Source: Brachypodius melanocephalos (lineage: Eukaryota > Chordata > Aves > Passeriformes > Pycnonotidae). From it: a DNA stretch of 64,000 bases. Below are positions 11,786-25,042 of the stretch, one piece after another. Made by a program: the position numbers and the translations under genes. Under the pieces are notes generated by a model that had not been told where the DNA came from, ran no database searches, and worked only from the letters and a program-made list of their open reading frames with translations. Positions within the stretch are counted from its first letter, which is position 1. The number at the start of each line of letters is the position of its first letter. Location of the stretch: assembly GCA_013398615.1 (NCBI GenBank), contig VZSR01003371.1:2641986-2705985 (forward strand), read 5' to 3'.

Positions 11786-14700
11786 TGCAGTAAGACACTT
11801 TGGTGGTTGATTTTATTGCCTGGATTATTATTATGGTGCAACTGGGGAAGGGAGACATCCTATGTCCAGTGAGATAAAATGACAGAAGACAGAGATAATG
11901 AAATGAAAATATCAAAATTCAGTTATGTCCATTTATATATTTTGACATAAACATAAACTGGTGCACATACTGTTTCACAACCTTTATAATACATCAAATC
12001 CTTACACTAGAAATTAAAGAAAAGTTATCTTCCCTCTGACCTCCATACTGCCACAACCCAGGATGCTCATGTTATTTGTAAACTTTGTCTGAGTTTCAAG
12101 TGCAGGTATTATCTAATTTCTCTTTTCCTGATGACTTTTGAAAGTGCTTGTTGCTGCACAGATGTGGAAAGCTAACTCAGTATGAACACATTTGGTAATA
12201 GATTTCCACATCATCACTATCTCAGTGTCACAGGTCTAAATACACAGCTGTGACAACCTGCCCATCCTCAGCCTACAGATGCTGATGACCATGGCTGGAG
12301 AAAGTGGAATGGGAAGAGATGAATGGGACAGAAAGGACCCCTGGGACCTCATACCTCACATACTCAATCTTTTAAGAACTTGTTGTAGAGAAAGAGGAAA
12401 AATTCCCCTGTGAGCTGGAGGATGTGACCATCCAGAACCTTTGTTTTCATTCCTGTATTGCAGCTGGCATTCCAGATGCAAACCTTCTGTTTTCAAGCTT
12501 ATATTTGAGATGGCCAAGATGCCATCCAGAAAGACACTGCTTCTATGCCTTGCAATATGGGAAAAAAATATATATGGCAAGTAAAAAGTTCAAATCCAAA
12601 TCCAGCAGCTAAAAAACCCCAGCTTTTCATTTAAAAGTAAGAAGCTTTTCAAAGACAGAAAAGGATTTTGCATGAGAGGTTTTACAATCTAAATAGAAAT
12701 AAGAGATAGGACAAAACCTTTTCCAGCCTCCCAAGCTGTTGCATCTCCTTTATGTATTTTCTCTGACCTTGACAACTTGAGTCTGTTTTGTTCAGCTCAT
12801 CTTTTTGTTTTGGCTTTTGCACACTGGTCTGTACATGTCCCCATGTGTCTGGTGCATCTGATAAGCCCTCTATCTCAAATCCTCTCATTATCACCATTCC
12901 ACTGCTCTCTCTGATTAGGTATTCAGAAATTGATTCGCACTTTTGTCCTGCCCATTTAACAAACATCCATTTCCAGCCTATTCAGCTTGCAGTTATGTAT
13001 GTTCACGATTTTTCCATGGGGAAAATTCTGGCAAGAAACCACCTTTTCTTTTCATTGTCTCTGGTCAAAACCTCCTTTGAGACTTCCCTTTGTCCTGATA
13101 CTTCTGAGAGATCTTGGTGGAGGTCCCGAGGTCCTGCTTCCGTTGCAGAAAAATAAACCACCAATATTTCCCTGTATTTCCCAATCTGTGTCATAGCAGT
13201 TTATTTCCTCCAGTCTCCTACAGAGATTAGAATCTGCTTTAGATCCACATTTTAAAAGTTCTTAAAGTCCTGACTTGTGCAAAAGGTCATAAAGTGTCAC
13301 CACAGAAATTATGAGGATGGATAAAAAGGTGTTGCTATCTCACTCTTAGAGAGAGTTAAATCAGGAAGACAGCAAGTAGCACATCAGCGGCAGAGCTGCA
13401 ACTTAGCCCCCATCTTCTGAATTCCAAAATGGGCTTTCTGTATGAAAACAGCCTTTCTTGCTTACTAAATATGCATTGGAACTGTGCATTACCTCTCTCT
13501 GTGTTATGTGGTGTGTGATTAGTCATGCCATGGGATTTTCATTGGCATTCCATTCTGTCAGTGCAGAGATCTTTCTATTTAACCCATTCCTCATGCTGCC
13601 TTTAAGCAAATGGAATTGTACTGCCACTTTTCAGAGTCCTATATTTATCACTTCAGGAGTCAAAGGCAAAAATAAACAACTTACTCCTTTAATCAATATA
13701 ATGTCCGATTTTATTTATCCCAATTTTATTTTAGTCCCCTTCACTCTCCCTGCAGTTCTCTTCATGCTCTCAGAAATGCTGAACTTCTAGGGAATTTTCA
13801 CCCATCTAGCTCTTCACTTTCCAGTGCCCTCACTTCTTTGCTTGTAACAAAGAGAGATGTGTGTTGACTTCTGTGAAGCTGCTCAAATTTAGGTGTATGG
13901 TCTTATTTATCTGTTTATTCTATTTTATTTGCAGCTACAGAAGTGTCAATATGAGCAATGCCAGCATCTAATGTTGGCTGTCTTGGTCCTACAGTATTTT
14001 AGAAAACTATATACATAGTAGTAAACTTTAATGTTTCCAATTTGGCAATAAGCTGAGTTTATCTGAAGACGGTTGGGGTTGAATTTAACGTCATTATAAT
14101 TGTTAATAGGTGTACTACAGATCTCAAATTGTAGCAAACTTTTTTTTAATAAGAAAAACTTTTCTCACTGTCAGTGATGAACTGCACCTGCACTGTGTTA
14201 TTGTAAGTCCTGCTCAAGATTTATAACACCTGTGAATGGGTGAATTTTATTGTCTTTAATAACAGGATAGATTAGGCAGGAGGCAGTCAGCCAGCACTTC
14301 TGGATGCACCTGCTTAGTCAGTTCTGTGTGCTCTGAGCCCTCACCCCCTGATTTTATCTCTGGCAGTTCCTGTGCCCCATGGAGACTAATGGACACAGAG
14401 AGAATCATACCACTTATTAAGGGGTCTGAAAACACATTTAGATATCTACCTTCAGGGCTGAATTTTATGGAGAACAGCATGTTCTTCGCAAGCTGTGTTT
14501 CAATGCCCAGGATGTCACGTCCCACTGGCACTCAGCTGGTGCAAACTGGAAGGGTCCATTAAGTTCCCAATGGGGAGTTAAGCATTACCAAAGTGGGAGC
14601 TCTTAGAAATGATGCAGCTCAGGAGGGCTGTCCATGTGAGAGTGAAAAGTGCACTTTTTTTGGTAATATCAGGAGTGGTGGAAATTCAGCACTGTCAATT

Positions 14701-16885
14701 TTAAACTCGGATGGTGGTTTCCTGCCTAGTCTGTCTGCCCGAGTTATGACAGATTGCAATCGTCCTCAGCTCCCTTGGTACCAAGCTGACATCACCATTT
14801 TAGAGACATTCAGATGTGTCTGCTCTTTCTGAAGGAGCTGCTGCTACCTGTGGTGATGCACAGCATTTCTCTCTGGAGTTTGAAATTAGGTGGGAACACT
14901 AGAGCTGAGTGCATGCACAAACCCTCATAAATTAACTTTATCGCACTTGGTGCAGCTCACTAGCAATGGCTAGGCTGGCTCCCACATCAAACACTTATGC
15001 AGGGCATAAAACAGCCATAAAGAGAAACTTTGGTGAGCACTTCAGGCACAAATATCTGCATCCATCTAACATTAAGTGATAAGACTCCCATAGCAGATAT
15101 CTAGAAGTTTGGCACTTGAGTTGCATTAAATGCAAAATTTCTACATTGATTTTAATGCTGCCTCAAAAAAAGGAAAAAAAAATAGATCAACTGGTGCTTT
15201 GATTAACTTTTTTTTTTTTTAATATTTAATCAATCCCTTACCAGCTGAGGCTGCTAAATTCTATTGCAAAGTTTGTCCAATAGATGTTCTATGCAATCTT
15301 TTCATTGTTTGGATTTCTGGGATCAATAACTCCTATGAAAGGTAATTTGTTCCACTGTTCTCTTTTAAGTTCCTGTTCTTACACTATAGCAAATAATTCT
15401 AGATATTTCTTAAGGTATATTATTTTCATAATTTAAAACTGGGCAGTACAAAAGAAAAATTTTTCTTGTGGAGAGTCACCAGAAAAAAAAAAAAAAGAAA
15501 GAAAGAAAAAAAAAGAAAAAAAGCCAAAATTACAAAAGCAATTAATCATATAAATAAATTTTTAAAAATTCTGTTGAATAAACTGAATGACGAAACTGAG
15601 TGGCAGGAATTATTCTTTCCCATAAGGTGATGCTTTGCTTGTCTTCATTGTAGGTTGATGAGATCTGCCTCAAACGTAGAGGGATACAGATAATTTCCAT
15701 GATTTATTAATTGAATATGAATATTTTCTAACTAATCCATGAGACCATTTAGGTGGCTTTAAGGAGAATGAGATAAAATTAGCAGTGGCAGCAGTGCTGA
15801 ATACAACAGATGCCCACACTGTTCATTTCCTCATCCACAGTGCAGATGATGGGGCAGAGTGAACTTTCAGCAAACTTGCAGATTATGCTAAGTTATGGGA
15901 AGAGGCTGAGATACCAAAATGTAGAGTTTCAGACCAACTGAGTTTGTTATTCTGGAGCACTGTTAGTCAGGAGACAACTTGCAAAGTCCACCAGGGAGAA
16001 ACTGAAGTTTTTCATATGAGCTGGGAAATGCTCCGAAATCTTGCACAGAGCTCTGGGAACTCCCTGCTGGAAAGGGCCAGAGAATTTCTGTGGATGGATC
16101 AGGAGCCAAAGATACATTCTCATCTTTAAAGGATTTGTAGGGTTCAGGTCATTTCGTGAAGCACAGGAAGAGGCTGTTCAAAGAGACTAAAATCTCCACC
16201 CTGAAACTTTTAGAGCTGGCTGGGTACAATTACCAGTTATACAGTTCATGGCTGCCCACAGCCCTACTTTGATCCAAAGGCTGAAGGTTTCTAGAGGTTC
16301 TTTCCAAGCAATGTATAAGTGATTCTCTATCTGCATCAGGTTCTGCAGCTCTGAGTTGAAGACAGAATATTTCTCAGTTGATGCAAGTCCCCAAACCTGC
16401 ATATTTCAGGTCTGTCACCCACCTCAGCTCGTGTTCTGGGGGCAGAACAAGGCTGTCCTCATTGAAACGGGAGTTTTAGTTCAGGAACAACATTATGCTG
16501 ACATGACTGCTGCATTTCTACATTAAGAGTTATTTTTTTGCAGCTAAACCGAGTGTTTCTGTAGAGCACTGTTGGTAGAAGGCTTTAAAACAAGTAACAG
16601 ATATTTCAGTCCACACTGAATGCAGAAATTCCAGTACACAATGTCTGTAAAGTACTACACCAGGTTTTGTAAAAGAAACTAGAATTTTGAGGCAGGAGAA
16701 AATTTTATGCAACTTTAAACTCATTTTGGACACCACTGATATAAATTTCACTGCAGAGATATTGAACTGCTTTTTTATTGAATATAATAAAGAGTTTGAA
16801 AGGGTATTTTGATTTATATCACCATTAGATTTTTTATATCAGCATTTGTCTTTGAGATCCTAATTATTGCTTTCAAAAAAAGTTA
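11786..16885. other. Non-coding stretch, no gene recognised
   Basis: AT-rich sequence without a recognisable gene or transposon. It includes poly-A/GAAA low-complexity DNA at 15484-15522. Open frames up to 122 codons (12788-13156) overlap frames on the opposite strand and look like chance. Confidence 0.55.
15484..15522. repeat. A-rich (GAAA)n tract
   Basis: A runs broken by single G residues, with three consecutive GAAA units, read directly. Confidence 0.9.
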
Positions 16886-17065
16886 ATCACAGAATCACTA
16901 GGACTGGAAAAGACCTCTGAGGTCTGCCTTGCCAGCCAGATCAGACCATTGAGTTCCACATCCAGTTTTTCCCAGGACACTTCCAGGGACAGGGACTGCG
17001 CCACCTCCCTGAGCTCCCTCACCTCCCATTACAATGCCTCTCATGAAGAAATTCTTCCTGATTCA
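16886..17065 (-). mobile_element. CR1 LINE, 3' fragment, minus orientation
   Basis: The left edge carries the complemented CR1 tail ('atcacagaatcact'). It is followed by 'ggactggaaaagacctctga', a degraded middle, a block reading 'ggacacttccagggacaggga', 'gcgccacctccctgagc', and 'gaagaaattcttcctgattc'. The 'ggaaaagacctctgaggtc' variant suggests a different, older CR1 subfamily from the plus-strand copy that abuts it at 17066. It is 5'-truncated at the junction. Confidence 0.85.
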
Positions 17066-17254
17066 ACCCTGGAATAGGTTTCCCAGAGAAGCTGTGGCTG
17101 CCCTATCCCTGGAAGTGTTCAAGGTCAGTTTGGACAGGGTTCTGAACTGCCTGGTCTGGTGGGAGGTGTCCCTGCCCACAGCAGGGGGTTGAAACAAGAT
17201 GGTCTTCAAGGTCCCTTCCGACCCAAACCATTCCATGGTTCTGTGGCTATATGG
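17066..17254 (+). mobile_element. CR1 LINE, 3' fragment
   Basis: It starts at 'ccctggaataggtttcccag' and runs through 'gaagctgtggctgcc', 'ccctggaagtgttcaaggtc', 'gtgggaggtgtccctgccc', 'gatggtcttcaaggtccc', 'gacccaaaccattccatgg' to a tail of 'ttctgtggctatatgg'. It directly abuts a minus-strand CR1, so the two 5' ends face each other and both tails face outward. Confidence 0.9.
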
Positions 17255-19203
17255 TTTCCAGACACTTTTTTAGACTTTCTTTATTTCAAGTAAATAAGTC
17301 AAGGTTTGTCATGGTTCATATGTTAATTTGTGAAGGGAAATCTGTTCCTCCCAGTCATATTTCCTCTGTTGTCGTATTTCCTACTTGACGCTCCAGAGAC
17401 ACAGGCTTTGGGTTGGCTGCACATTAAACACTGTGGAGCACAGTTTCCAAGTTCTGAACTTGCCAAAGCAAGAGATGTAACTTCTGTTGCTGCCCCCAAG
17501 GGCTATTACAACATCCAGCAAGATGCCATGGATAAATAATGGGTTTTGCACCACATATGTTAAATTCTACATTATCCTCAGAGGAACTTACTGAATACAA
17601 AGTTGATAAAGTCGTTAGAGGCAATGCCTATCTAAATCTTTCTTTAAGACACGAAATCTCCCTGACTGACTGAGTATGCAGCTACTTACAGGAAACTCAG
17701 CTGTTTAGCTGTGATCTTCTGGATGAGTTGTCAGTTTTCAGTATAACAACGTTTTTGAGCATGTGAATGTCTCCTTAGCGTCAAAGTAATTATTCTTACT
17801 TTTCAAGTTATGCACAAAAGCTTAAAAGCTTAAAATCTTTTGTCAGTCACAGTTCATCTCAGAAAGAATAACCATTGTGCTCTGCTTTACCTTTGAGACA
17901 GTTCTCACAGGAAGTAGGATAAGGTATCATTTCTTTCTCCATTTCTGCTCGAGCAGAGAGTGGAAAAATTAAGTATATGGTTAACTGCTGTAGCATAATA
18001 TAAAGACTTGAGAATACCTCAGTTGAGATCAGAACTCAAACACAACTATGTTTTCTGTAAGCCATCTGTATTTCTGTAATTGGCTCCTCTCAACCCCTCA
18101 GAATGTGTTTTCACACTCCTCTAAGACTCACATTTCAGTCAGTGGCCATGCTGACACCATTCTGCTGCAGTGAGCCACGAGCAGGTCCCAGAGGACAGCT
18201 CCTCTGAGCTCCTGACAGAGATCCTTATGGCACCACACAGCAACCTGGATACAGCTCCAGGGGTGCACTGAGGTCACTTACACACCTCTCAGAAAATGTG
18301 TCTGAGTGCTGCTGGCTGTGCACACACTCCAGCTTCCTGCTGGAGGATGCATCTCTCTGAAATGCTTCACATGAGACTCGACCCTTTTCATTTACTCCAC
18401 TGCTCTCCCCACACACATTACCCAGCTCTCTTGGAGTACCATGGAATCTCATGGCAAACTTCCACAAGGGTGAGACTGATCACAGATGTGTTTACAGCCA
18501 GGATGGAGCTCTGCAACAGCCCCCAGAGAGAGCTGTCTGGAAAATTCAGTACAGCAAGAAACTCCATAAGCTTTGCTCCATCCTTGACAGCTGTTTATTG
18601 AGTTTATAATCAAATCCTCCTTGGGAAGGACCTCAATGAGCCAACAGACTTGGCTGAATGGAGGTTTTGTTTGCCAAAGAGCTCTGATTTGGTTGGCAAG
18701 CAGAAAAGTCAAAACCAAAATAGGCACCTAGTCAATGTTGGTCAGTAATCAGTATCACAAGTCTCCTGAAGTTAGTGTAAGAAGTGAGAAGTAAGATGAA
18801 GCTAAATTTGCCCCATGTGGCACAGCAGGGTATCAGAACTCAGATGGAAATTTTCAGATTTCCCCAAAATTTTGTCCAGCAGTTCCTGTTGTACTTAGAC
18901 CAAGTGATAGGCATGGCTTGTAAGCTTATAGGTGTTAATTAACATCTGAAAAGTCTGACCATCCCAGAGATCTCAGAAGGCATTCCTGCTGCAAAATTGA
19001 CCATTATTTATAGATAAAAAAACTCTTAAATAATCCATAACACGTTTTCTGCAGATGAAGAACACCACAAACCACTTCCACATGTGCTATATACTGGAAG
19101 ACTACAACTTTCCATTTTTCAATCTAAGAGAATAAAAAGACTTTTCCAAATGAAAATCTCACCTTGGGATTTCAGAAAACATTATAAACACACAAGTACA
19201 TAT

Positions 19204-19237
19204 GCAAATATATACACACGTGTGTGTATATATTTGC
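19204..19237. repeat. Near-perfect inverted repeat (AC/TA palindrome)
   Basis: Two 16-base arms, GCAAATATATACACAC and its exact reverse complement, are separated by a 2-base GT loop. It could extrude as a cruciform or hairpin. It probably arose by AC/AT microsatellite growth. Confidence 0.9.
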
Positions 19238-21185
19238 TTTGACACAACAGAGACCACAAACCTAAATTTGGCCAAGTTTGTAGGATTCTTTTTATCCATT
19301 TCAACAGATTTCTAACCTCATGTGGCTTTAGTCTGGTGGGACTTAAGACTCTTACCTTTGATGGATGGCCTTTAAAATGAATTTTTATATTGCAGTCCAC
19401 ACGAGGCCAGTGCTGTCCATAAAGTGCCAACAAAAAGGTGAATCAATCTAAATAAACTCCTTGGGACCAATGCTAATCAGCATCAATGAGTAAGAAGTGG
19501 AGATTCCATACAAATATGTGCAAGGGGTTTGTGTGCAACTATCAACCAGAAAGGACCTGGAATGGGTGGAATTCATAGCATTTATTAGAATGACTGCCAC
19601 ACAGATTCACAAAAAGGAATGCATTTGTAAGACATGTTGGGGAAAGATGCCACTGACTGGATAGTGGAAGATCTTGCTTATTAAATTAAAAATAAAAGAG
19701 AGAATTTCTGATATAAAGTGTTTAAGACATGTATCTTGTCTTGACTATGACCTGCAGTCATTGCTGGAAACATCAGTAAAACACTGGACAAATGCTGAAA
19801 CCAATTATATATTTCCTCAGGAGGAAAAAAAGGATGATGAAGGAATGCCTTTGGGGTGAAGAACCAGCTGGGGGAAACTAAAGTTGTTAAAGAGCATGAT
19901 TTTAAAAAGATTTTTAAAAATCTTGCACAGTGGACAGATGAAGCAAGAATGATGTACAACAATCACATGAATGAACTCCCTGAAAGGTTGGAGGTTCATC
20001 TTTTGTCAGAGAAATCTAGACAAGTTAATTAGGAAAAGCATGTACTGCACTGGAAAAATAATGGTAAAATCTGAAGTCAGATAAAAGCACAATCTGAGAT
20101 TTACCAAAGTGACTGCTTGTCACTTCTGCAATTTGTTATCTTCCTGCTTCAGCTTCATTTCATAAGAGAAAAGGCTATTTAATGATTCAAAAAAAGGAGA
20201 AAGAGGTGATTGCAGAACTGTTTTATACATATGACCTAAAGTTGTAGGGTTGGAATAAGGAAGAAGGTTGATTATTTGAATTACTCTCTGAATATTTTTT
20301 TAATATTTTCGAGCAAGAACCTGTCAGGAGGATGGGGAGGAAGGCAACAGTCCATGAGATAATGCAGACAGCTAGACTTCTTGTGTCTATTGTAAGGCTG
20401 GAGGCAAAGGACCGAGTGCAAACAATGAGGCTGGGAAACAAAAGGGTATAATTATAATTGCTATAAATATAATTACAGGGAAAAAAAAGATAAAACTCAA
20501 CTAACTAGATCTTGGATCTATTTACAAAATGAGCAGTACATTCCTTCTGAAAGTCATTTTTTAGATGGATGTAAGCAAAACGTACATGAGCAGAAGAGAT
20601 TAGGTAAAAAACTGTTTGGAAAAATGTGTCTTTGGGAAAGAAATGGTTGGTTGTGTTTAAAATGCTCTTATGCAAGAAGAAGTGAAAAAGTAACTTTAAG
20701 TGAATTACTAAAGAACAGTAGAAAATGGAAAATATTAACTTTATACTGCTAAGGTTGAGGTATTTACAAGTATAACTTAATTTAATCTTGTAGTCACTCC
20801 ATTTACAGCCAGAGGAAGAAGTGGACTTTTCTAGGACACAATTCCTTCCATCTTAATGAAGACATCCAAATTAGGTCAGATGAATTGCACTCCAGTAGTG
20901 ACTATGTCATCCCAATGAGTACAAAGAAAACTTAAATGTCTGCCTCATATGTAGATATCTACATTTGTAGGCATTTCCAGTCATGGGATATGAATCTCAT
21001 TCTAAGACTTTATTTAGAGTGGCACAGAGGACACCAATCACAAGTAAAGCAAAAGCATTGGGTAAGAAAGGATTCCTAAAGCTGGATAGCCAGACCCAGA
21101 TTCAAGCATTGGTATGAAATTGTCAGATAACAATATAAAACATCACCAGATCAGAAGACTTTCTCCCCAAGATGTGGCCCTCAAG

Positions 21186-21242
<57 letters not shown>
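21186..21242. repeat. 57-base uninterrupted A homopolymer
   Basis: Counted directly: 57 consecutive A. It produces a false poly-lysine open frame. It could be a simple homopolymer expansion or the poly-A tail of a short retrocopy. I see no recognisable mRNA upstream and no convincing target-site duplication, only a possible 6-base 'aagcat' match near 21104 and after the run. Confidence 0.97.
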
Positions 21243-21243
<1 letters not shown>

Positions 21244-24200
21244 CATCAAAATTTTCATGTGAAAAAAGGCAGGGATTTTTCAGCCCTTCTTTCAATTTCT
21301 TACAAAGTGTGTGTTAGATTATGTATACAGTAAATATAAAAAAATAAAAGGGAAAAGTGTGAAAACTTTTCACATTGGTGGAAATGTTCATATTTTTGTT
21401 GAGACTAGCAAAATATATCAGTGTCTTTAACAGGAGCTGGGGAAGAGCTGGATATTTAAAAACAAGAGCAGCAGACAAATTATTTTTGGCATTTTGGAAC
21501 TTAATGGTATCCACCATGGCAAAACTACTTAAGATGAGATTGGATCTATGCCTCACATTTTTCTTCTCAGTATCCTTCCCATAGGAAGAAAAGAGATAAA
21601 TGTAGCATCAGTAGGCAAGTCACAACTTCCTAATCAATATTTTGGTTTCCATGTATGTGTAATCTTTCTGTCTCACTCCCGCTCTCAAGACATAAAAGTA
21701 ACTTTGGGAGAGACAAACAGCCACCATATCACAAAGAAATCTGGGACAAGGGTGTGTAGCTGTCAGATTTGTACAGTCACACTTTATTTGTACTGTTATA
21801 CTGGGGAAAAAACAGAGATGTACTTAAAATCTTTATAATGGGAAACTTTTCTTGTGTTTGGATTCCATTAGAATGCGAACCAGATTTGCAGCAGAAAATG
21901 AATACAGCAGGATTTAACACCTTGAAAATTGAAGTGTAGGAAACAAATTAATGGATGCCTGTGGAGTGGTTTTCCTCTGGCAATGAGAACAATTCAGTGC
22001 TGCAGTAAATTAGACCAGATTATTTCTGTGAACAGAACTTTATTGCAAACATCTTCTCTTGTTTTGTTAGTAAATGGCTACAATTGGTTGCGATAGCCTA
22101 CAACTATGTTGTGTTTATTACTCATAAGAATTTGCCAAACAGATGCATTTAAAAGTCATTTCCAAGCTCTGAGTCTCTTGCTAGCTGCTTCTTAGAAGCT
22201 GTACTGCAAAAAGAGTCTGCCACATACTTAATCTGGGATTAATGTAATTTATTGTACGCTGGACTTGGGGTCAAGCCATATTCACAAGTCTGTGTGCATT
22301 TTATTGTGTTGGTTGCTCACTCATTTTTCTGAGACTAGATTAGGTGATGACTATTAAAAAAAAAAGGAAAGAGAAGGAGAAATGTATGATAAATAATGCA
22401 GCTTTCTTTTTAAAATTAAAAAAAATAAATCTGTGTTGGATTTAATAGCCTCTCAGGATTCAAGAACATTTTTGCAAGTGGCAAACACATGTTCAGATAC
22501 AGACAGATAACTAACAACACTTTATGAATCAGGCAGATTGGATGTTGTCACCTTTCCTGCGATGAATTCAGCAATCATGGGAAACTAGAACCATGTTTGG
22601 CTTTGATCTGGGAAAGCATAAGATAGGTAAACTTAAAAATTTGCTGATTCAAAAAAAATGCACACAAGGAAAGAGATAAGAGACACAAACAGAAAAAAAG
22701 GAGTGGGGACTTGTTCTATGATTTTATTTTGATTTACTACCTTTATTTTGAGGACAAAGTAGATTTTGTCACAGGGCGATAAATTGCATGATCAGCCAGG
22801 AATGAGTGTGGAAGTCATGGAATCCAAATCCAGCATGCTGATGGCAGACCACCAGGTGCTCCTTGAAAACCAGGATCTTGACAGGTTTAGCTCTCCCTGG
22901 CTCAAAAACTTATTTTTTCATGTGTGAATATATTTGCAGAGCTTTGTTTTCCTGGTGGGAGTTCATTTCTCCTTTCTTTCAGTAGATGAGGACTGCCCAA
23001 GTTACAGGGAAGGTGGTGGTGAGGATGTGTCACACACGGCCGTGCCAGGTGTTGGGAAATGCAAATGAACTGCAGAAGCAATACTCTGCACTCTCCTTGG
23101 AATGATTTCACTGCTCCTGGAGCCACAGTCTACTCTTCATTTGTCCAGCCTGCACAGTTTTAGGTGTTCAGCTTCCCACCTGTCTGCTGCCCACAGCTCC
23201 TTTTCCTGGGACAGTGATCAACGTGGTGGACATTGGACATGACCCTAAGAAAGGTTTAAAATTACACAAAGTTCTTTCTTTCATTCTGCTGGTTCAACGT
23301 ACTGAAACAATTGTGTTTTTCTCATTACTCCTATCCTTTACTACTAAAGGATATTCTATCCTATCCTATTAACTACTAAAAAATTTCTGGTCAATTCCAA
23401 ACTATTTTACTACCATGCCCCAAAGAATTATAACTACATGGATTCACTCATTCCTTGATCTCTCCAAAGGCAACACAAGTTCCAAGCAGCTCAGTAGATC
23501 ACGACAAAGGTATTTGTGGTATGGGATGGTTGAAAAACAAAAACTTGTGCTTATGAAACTGTCATTACTTTCTTCCTCAAAGAAATGATCCAGTGATTCA
23601 GAATGCATGGATGGATGGATGGGCCATCTGATTATATTGTCTTCATTGAATCCACCCCGAAGCAAGAAAAAAAAAGCTGATGGATCATATAAAAAGAAAC
23701 AGTAAAGTCACATAAATGCAAGCAACATTTCTTTCCCTTTTAAGCCATTAATGTTGAATACCATAATATATCAGTTAATATTTTTGCTTCACTACGTTCA
23801 GAATCAAATCCCCTCACTTGCTTTGAATGAGGTAAAGTTGCTTTGCTTTTCAGGGTGTTTATGGATTATCAAATGATCTACAGAATATAAAGTAGGTTAG
23901 AATAAAGAAATATATATTGGGTTATAAATCCAGTATTTTGACCTAAATACTGTGAATCTTTCTATAAGCAAAAATTTTGAAAGCTGTACATTTGTACAAA
24001 AAGGATTTCAGAGCATGATAGTATATATAAATAATTTTATATTTTCTTGAAGTAGTAAAATAAATGCAGTATATGTCTCTGGATGGAAACTCCAAACATT
24101 AATGTTAATACTCTTTTAAAAAGTGATTCCAGAAAAAGTGGAGGAAAAAAAAAAAAAAACAGTAGTACACTGTGACTTTCATACCAGGTTGCATTTTGTG

Positions 24201-24703
24201 TGTGACATATGTTTGTGCCTGTGCATGCATATTAATATGGCACTATGTAGTGCAAGAGCTTTGGTGATCATTCTGCCTTAAATTATGATATCCTTGTTTC
24301 TAAATCCATTGAAAATCAAGCTCTAAATTTTGTTTACAAGTTGTGATTCAACTTTTAAATAAATATCTCTTCTTTCAGATTTTTCAGGAGATTGTATCAC
24401 TGTTGTAACTGTAGGGTAAGGCTGACCTTAAGATGTTAATTTTTTAAGGGTTTTCTTTTTTAGTCTTCCTCACATTTTGATAGTACAAAACCCATGCTCT
24501 GCAACTGATTTTATTGTAGGAAGGAAGCCATTAATGGGACAGCTGAAGTGTGATGAATTGGACAAAATATAGACAAGACCACATCCAGCCTTCACCAGGC
24601 AACCCCTCAAATACTTTATATTCCTTTCAGCAGACTGGATGCTTTTAGATACTTTGAGTATCTAAATCATAAGATATAAGGTTTGCAAACAAGAATCTTC
24701 CAC

Positions 24704-25042
24704 AGGACAACTTCTACTACCCCAGGGTGCTCCAAGCTCTGTCCAGCCTGGTCTTGGACACTTCCAGAGATCCAGGGACAGCCACAGCTTCTCCGGACAT
24801 GCTGTGCCAGGGCCTGCCCACCCTCACAGAGAGCAATTTTTTCCCAAGATCTAACCTAAATTTGTTCTCTTGTTTACAGCCATTTACCCCGTGTTCTGTC
24901 TCTCCATCCCTTGTCCCCAGTCCCTCTTCAGCTCTCCTGGAGCCCCTTTAGGCACTGAAAGGGGCTCTGAGCTCTCCCTGGAGCCTTCTCCTCTCCAGGC
25001 TGACACCAGCAGCTTTCTCAGCCTGTCAGCCACCATGTACCG
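24704..25042 (-). mobile_element. CR1 LINE fragment lacking its 3' tail, minus orientation
   Basis: It reads as complemented CR1: 'ggacaacttctactacccca', 'gtgctccaagctctgtccag', 'cttggacacttccagagatc', 'cagccacagcttctc', 'agggcctgcccaccctcaca', then 'tgttctgtctc' and 'ctctgagctctccctggagc', ending in 'tctccaggctgacaccagc' and 'ctcagcctgtcagcc'. It reaches further toward the CR1 5' side than most copies here. The octamer tail and about 70 bases next to it are missing on the left, which points to a deletion after insertion. Confidence 0.88.

Larger units (their letters stand above)
17255..24703. other. Non-coding stretch with a long A run, no gene recognised
   Basis: No recognisable gene. It contains a near-perfect palindrome (19204-19237), a 57-base A run (21186-21242) and a short GGAT tandem near 23604-23620. 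A moderately GC-richer patch at 18100-18560 has overlapping open frames on both strands and no splice-bounded reading frame that I can defend. Confidence 0.55.

Noticed and set aside
14256..14562. Overlapping 91- and 78-codon frames on opposite strands
   Set aside because: Neither has a family signature, and strand overlap of this kind is common in chance frames.
21114..21317. Lysine-rich open frame
   Set aside because: Produced by the 57-base A run.
22845..22862. CCACCAGGTGCTCC resembling a CTCF core
   Set aside because: It breaks the GGC part of the core that matters most for binding. A single weak match is expected by chance.
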